DNA of 8,116 nt from Deltaproteobacteria bacterium. GTDB taxonomy: Bacteria > Desulfobacterota > Desulfobacteria > Desulfobacterales > UBA11574. The stretch covers positions 1-8,116 of the forward strand of contig JAFDBA010000151.1 of NCBI GenBank assembly GCA_019313505.1, written 5' to 3'. The notes beneath the pieces are model-generated. The model searched no databases and was not told where the DNA came from. It worked only from the letters and a program-made list of their open reading frames with translations. Made by a program: the position numbers and the translations under genes. Within the stretch, counting starts at the first letter, position 1, and every line of letters begins with the position of its first letter. This document shows positions 5,707-8,116 of the stretch, one piece after another.

Positions 5707-5775
5707 AGAATCCTGGCTCAAAGGACTATGCTTTGGTTTGCCCCAGAAAAGAGCTGTTTTAGCCGTACAAGTTAA

Positions 5776-5916
5776 AAGTGTCTAAAGTGATCTAAAGTGC
5801 CTATGCCTGGTTAGCCGGTTAACCGGTTAGCCCGTTGTCCGGTATTAAATTACGGGCTAACGGGCTTAACGGGCCAACGGGCACAACCTTTTTAAACTTT
5901 AGTTCACTTCAAACTC
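5776..5916. repeat. Large palindromic repeat element of octamer arrays flanked by CTAAAGTG units
   Basis: The centre is four head-to-tail octamers at 5811-5842 (TTAGCCGG, TTAACCGG, TTAGCCCG, TTGTCCGG). An AT spacer, TATTAAATTA, follows at 5843-5852. Then come four units in inverted sense at 5853-5885 (CGGGCTAA, CGGGCTTAA, CGGGCCAA, CGGGCACA). GTTAGCCCGT at 5826-5835 pairs perfectly with ACGGGCTAAC at 5852-5861, and CCGGTTAACCGG at 5815-5826 is a perfect palindrome. Outside lie AAGTGTCTAAAGTGATCTAAAGTG on the left and AAACTTTAGTTCACTTCAAAC on the right, again in opposite orientation. Transcribed, it would fold into a strong structure between the protease and the AMP nucleosidase gene. No T-run follows, so a classical terminator is not claimed. 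Confidence 0.75.
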
Positions 5917-5991
5917 TTGCAGTCATTCTTCAGGCAGATCCGGAGGCCCAAAGGACCAGGTTTTTCAAGACTAAATAAAAAGGAATCCTAA

Positions 5992-6777
5992 ATGGCACTT
6001 AAAGAACACGAATACATAAGGCAAACCCTGGAAAGATATACAAATTGCAAGATTGAAAATTTCTGCGAACATTTTCTTATTACCAATTTCAAGCGCTACC
6101 TCAACCGATTCAAAGATAAGACCCGGGGAGAATACAACGAAGGCAAGTTTCGTATAGTTAACGTAAAAGACATGAATTGCACAATGATAGACTTCGGTAT
6201 CGGTTCTCCCCAGGCAGCCCTTATTATCAACTGCCTTGCTTATCTCAACAACTTCAAGTCTGTTGTAATGCTTGGAATGTGTGGAGGGATAGAAGACTCC
6301 CTTGAAATCGGCGATTTTATCATCCCTTCCGCGGCTATCCGTGGCGAGGGTACCAGCAGGCATTACCTTCCTAAGGAATTCCCGGCCATACCCACCTCTT
6401 CGGTAAATTTATACTGTATCGGGGCGGTTCGGAAAGTAGGCTTAACTCCCAAATGCGGCATTGTATATACCACGGATAGAAGGCTGTGGGAATTCGACGA
6501 CGAGTTTGTCGGTTATTTGAGACATCAAAGGATACTCGCCATAGACATGGAACTGGCAACTCTCTTCTCAGTGGCTTATCGTTATGAGGTTCCCATCGGA
6601 TCCATCATGCTGGTTTCTGATATGCCTTTACAATCAAGAGGGATAAAAGACAAGAAGATGCAGGATGAAATATTTTCCAAGCATATGGAAAGCCACCTGG
6701 ATATTGCCATAGATGTTATAGAGAACTTAAATTCCAAGTGGGAGCAGGTGGAAAGGGATCTCACCAGTGAATGGTAA
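5992..6777 (+). CDS. AMP nucleosidase-like protein, short form (PNP/UDP phosphorylase superfamily)
   Basis: AMP nucleosidase splits AMP to adenine and ribose 5-phosphate, a step in purine salvage and AMP level control. The 261 residues belong to the nucleoside phosphorylase fold. GIGSPQAA (69-76) and MLGMCGGI (93-100) form the phosphate/ribose loop, GDFIIPSAAIRGEGTS (107-122) is typical of the AMN branch, DMELATL (185-191) carries the ribose-binding Glu187, and SDMPL (209-213) carries the likely catalytic Asp210. The long N-terminal regulatory domain of the E. coli enzyme is absent, so this is the short type of about 260 residues found in several phyla. A related nucleosidase or phosphorylase is the alternative. 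AAAAGGA lies about eight bases before the ATG. It is on the same strand as the protease but 285 bases away, behind a structured repeat, so it probably has its own transcript. Confidence 0.8.
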   Translation: MALKEHEYIRQTLERYTNCKIENFCEHFLITNFKRYLNRFKDKTRGEYNEGKFRIVNVKDMNCTMIDFGIGSPQAALIINCLAYLNNFKSVVMLGMCGGIEDSLEIGDFIIPSAAIRGEGTSRHYLPKEFPAIPTSSVNLYCIGAVRKVGLTPKCGIVYTTDRRLWEFDDEFVGYLRHQRILAIDMELATLFSVAYRYEVPIGSIMLVSDMPLQSRGIKDKKMQDEIFSKHMESHLDIAIDVIENLNSKWEQVERDLTSEW

Positions 6778-6799
6778 GAGCTTGATAAAAAAATCATTA

Positions 6800-6844
6800 A
6801 AGTGACTAAAGTTTGAAGTGAGCTAAAGTGAGCTAAAATTAAGG
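6800..6844 (+). repeat. CTAAAGTG / TTGAAGTGAG heptamer-type repeat, inverted copy of 2338-2382
   Basis: The stretch reads AAGTGACTAAAGTTTGAAGTG then AGCTAAAGTG twice-like units, beginning 22 bases after the AMP nucleosidase stop. Its reverse complement matches 2338-2382 with two substitutions in the first 39 bases and one gap beyond. Like the other copies it lies immediately 3' of a gene. Confidence 0.8.
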
Positions 6845-6904
6845 ATTGCTCTTCCAGCACAGTCAATTTTATAAATAAACGAAATAAGTTAGCATAAGAA
6901 TGGC

Positions 6905-6932
6905 TTGACATCCACGTTTTTGCAATTATCTT
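6905..6932 (+). promoter_or_regulatory. Possible sigma-70 promoter upstream of the GxxExxY remnant and EF-G
   Basis: A perfect -35 hexamer TTGACA (6905-6910) is followed, after 16 bases, by TATCTT (6927-6932), a four-of-six match to TATAAT. It lies in otherwise unassigned DNA (6845-6958) between the AMP nucleosidase repeat and the GxxExxY remnant. It could drive the EF-G gene with a leader of about 270 bases that includes the remnant. Confidence 0.4.
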
Positions 6933-6958
6933 TACCGGGTTTCCTTGGAAAAACATTT

Positions 6959-6983
6959 GCCACCAAGGCACAAAGTCACAAAG
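6959..6983 (+). repeat. Left imperfect inverted repeat of a GxxExxY cassette
   Basis: GCCACCAAGGCACAAAGTCA followed by CAAAG ends one base before the GxxExxY start codon. It pairs imperfectly with 7123-7149, read in reverse complement. Sequences of the type CACCAAGGCACAAAGACAC are common intergenic repeats in deltaproteobacterial genomes and often border GxxExxY genes; this comes from general familiarity, not a search. Confidence 0.6.
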
Positions 6984-7122
6984 AATGGGTAATTACAAAC
7001 CGTTATCGAAAAGAGTAGAATCTATTGCCAAGAAAATTGTAGATGCTGCATATATCCTACATAAAATATTAGGACCGAGTTTGCTTGAAAAAGTTATGGC
7101 ATCACAAGAATTATATTATAAA

Positions 7123-7149
7123 CTTTGGTGTCTTCGTGTCTTTGTGGCT
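7123..7149 (-). repeat. Right imperfect inverted repeat of a GxxExxY cassette
   Basis: CTTTGGTGTCTTCGTGTCTT followed by TGTGGCT is, in reverse complement, AGCCACAAAGACACGAAG and so on, which pairs with 6959-6983 with some mismatches and one or two gaps. Together the two repeats bound the truncated GxxExxY frame. Confidence 0.6.
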
Positions 7150-7159
7150 GAACGTTTAC

Positions 7160-7187
7160 GAATATCGAATAATGATGAATATCGAAT
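7160..7187 (+). repeat. 11-bp direct repeat GAATATCGAAT in the EF-G leader
   Basis: GAATATCGAAT occurs at 7160-7170 and 7177-7187. It belongs to the same kind of ATCGAA-rich intergenic repeat seen near the start of the window. It lies just upstream of the AAGGA (7192-7196) that is the only ribosome-binding-like sequence before the EF-G start. That AAGGA is 15 bases from the ATG, which is long. Confidence 0.6.
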
Positions 7188-7211
7188 TTAGAAGGATGGA
7201 ACCGCTTCGTT

Positions 7212-8116
7212 ATGAAGAAATCAACCTATAATGTCAGAAATATAGGAATCAGTGCACACATTGATTCCGGAAAAACCACACTCACCGAAAGAATCCTTTT
7301 TTTCACAAAAAGGATACATGCTATCCACGATGTAAAAGGAAAAGACGGTGTTGGCGCAACCATGGATTCCATGGAACTTGAAAAAGAACGGGGCATTACC
7401 ATTGCTTCAGCCGCAACCTACTGTGAATGGCTTGGCCATGAAATTAATATTATCGATACCCCGGGACACGTTGACTTTACCATAGAAGTTGAGAGGTCTT
7501 TACGGGTTCTTGACGGCGCCATATTGGTTCTGTGCGCTGTAGGCGGTGTTCAGTCCCAGTCCATCACTGTTGACCAACAGATGAAACGTTATAAGGTGCC
7601 CTGTATAGCTTTTATCAACAAATGTGACCGGAGTGGCGCAAATCCTTTTCGGGTCATTGGCCAGCTCAAAGAAAAACTTGGACACAATGCAGTAACCCTG
7701 CAAATTCCCATCGGGCTTGAGGCTGACCTGGAAGGAGTTGTTGATCTTGTATCAATGAAAGCCGTCTATTTTGATGGCGAAAACGGAGAAGATGTTCGAA
7801 TTGAAGATATACCACAAAATCTTCTTCAGGAATCAGTCCAAAGGAGGGAAGAGCTTATAGATGCGGCCTCCATGTTTTCGGACCAACTGACGGAAGCTGT
7901 TCTTGAAGAACAAGAAGTTACCCAAGACATGATCATCGCGGCAGTGCGAACGGGAACTCTGACACGCCAACTAACACCGGTCTTCATGGGATCGGCCTAT
8001 AAAAATAAAGGGGTTCAACCGCTCCTTGACGCTGTCACTAAACTGCTCCCTTGTCCTTATGATATAAAAAATGAGGCCCTTGACATGGACAATGACGAGA
8101 CGCCGGTTACCCTGTC
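7212..8116 (+). CDS. fusA: Elongation factor G, spd/mitochondrial-like type (5' part, runs off the window)
   Basis: EF-G is the GTPase that drives ribosomal translocation and, with RRF, ribosome recycling. About 301 codons are present, open to the window end, covering the G domain of a protein normally near 690 residues. G1 is AHIDSGKT (15-22), G2 RGITI (60-64), G3 DTPGH (82-86, with catalytic His86), G4 NKCD (136-139) and G5 SAYK (261-264). The segment KGKDGVGATMDSMELE (42-57) and VLCAVGGVQSQS (106-117) resemble mitochondrial EF-G1 and the spd EF-G group of spirochaetes, planctomycetes and deltaproteobacteria rather than canonical FusA. Such genomes often carry more than one EF-G, so this may be a translocation- or recycling-specialised paralogue. 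It is not beside rpsL/rpsG/tuf here. The weak, distant AAGGA leaves the start slightly uncertain, but the N-terminus fits the family. Confidence 0.93.
   Translation, partial: MKKSTYNVRNIGISAHIDSGKTTLTERILFFTKRIHAIHDVKGKDGVGATMDSMELEKERGITIASAATYCEWLGHEINIIDTPGHVDFTIEVERSLRVLDGAILVLCAVGGVQSQSITVDQQMKRYKVPCIAFINKCDRSGANPFRVIGQLKEKLGHNAVTLQIPIGLEADLEGVVDLVSMKAVYFDGENGEDVRIEDIPQNLLQESVQRREELIDAASMFSDQLTEAVLEEQEVTQDMIIAAVRTGTLTRQLTPVFMGSAYKNKGVQPLLDAVTKLLPCPYDIKNEALDMDNDETPVTL

Larger units (their letters stand above)
6985..7191 (+). pseudogene. Truncated GxxExxY family gene (PDDEXK_3-type), internally deleted
   Basis: The first 37 residues, MGNYKPLSKRVESIAKKIVD and AAYILHKILGPSLLEKV, match the usual N-terminus of GxxExxY proteins, small proteins of about 125-135 residues assigned to a PD-(D/E)XK-like nuclease group with unknown role. 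The match stops inside the name-giving motif: SLLEKVM stands where GLLEKVY is expected, so both the Gly and the Tyr are lost. The remaining 31 codons are unrelated, and from about 7123 they are a translation of the flanking repeat (KLWCLRVFVAERL). No catalytic core is left. The simplest reading is loss of about 90 codons by deletion, leaving a repeat-bounded relic. It is not expected to be functional. Confidence 0.72.

Noticed and set aside
5971..6363. Minus-strand open frame of 130 codons
   Set aside because: It is entirely antisense to the 5' part of the AMP nucleosidase gene, which has family motifs on the plus strand, and it has no recognisable protein features.
6582..6971. Minus-strand open frame of 129 codons
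   Set aside because: It reads antisense through the end of the AMP nucleosidase gene and then through the heptamer repeat.

Overview
The window looks like a chromosomal segment of a deltaproteobacterium, most likely a sulfate-reducer-type member of Desulfobacterota (order Desulfobacterales). Three things point there: an elongation factor G with the GKDGVGA and MDSMELE signatures of the spirochaete/planctomycete/deltaproteobacterial (spd) type, a C-terminal CFI-box sorting-type domain on a secreted protease, and intergenic DNA full of short foldback and tandem repeats that I associate with genomes of this group. The taxonomy is inference; there is no rRNA or tRNA in the window.

Layout. Positions 1-621 hold no gene, only repeats: direct repeats, a near-perfect 43/44-bp inverted pair whose arms each fold into a hairpin, and clusters of a TCGATGTT-type unit. 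From 3061 back to 622 lie four minus-strand genes, read in the order rsmG (16S rRNA m7G methyltransferase), a 103-residue conserved protein of unknown function, a Nudix hydrolase, and a J-domain protein with a winged-helix-like C-terminal part. A repeat element sits directly behind the rsmG stop codon.

From 3156 the plus strand is used. A good ribosome binding site and 25 codons resembling the start of a cupin protein run into an out-of-frame lipoprotein gene. That gene overlaps by ATGA a large secreted subtilisin-like protease with an inserted beta-sandwich domain, a polyglycine linker, a CFI box and a C-terminal membrane segment. The lipoprotein's mature part is a paralogue of the protease's own propeptide, over about 98 residues in each. 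The pair therefore looks like a protease with a separately membrane-anchored propeptide copy, which may act as inhibitor, chaperone or tether. This is the most interesting system in the window.

Further downstream come a palindromic octamer/heptamer repeat element, a short-form AMP nucleosidase gene, another copy of the heptamer repeat, and an internally deleted GxxExxY gene between imperfect inverted repeats. Last is the 5' part of an spd-type EF-G gene, which runs off the window end. No CRISPR, integrase, transposase, tRNA or rRNA was seen.
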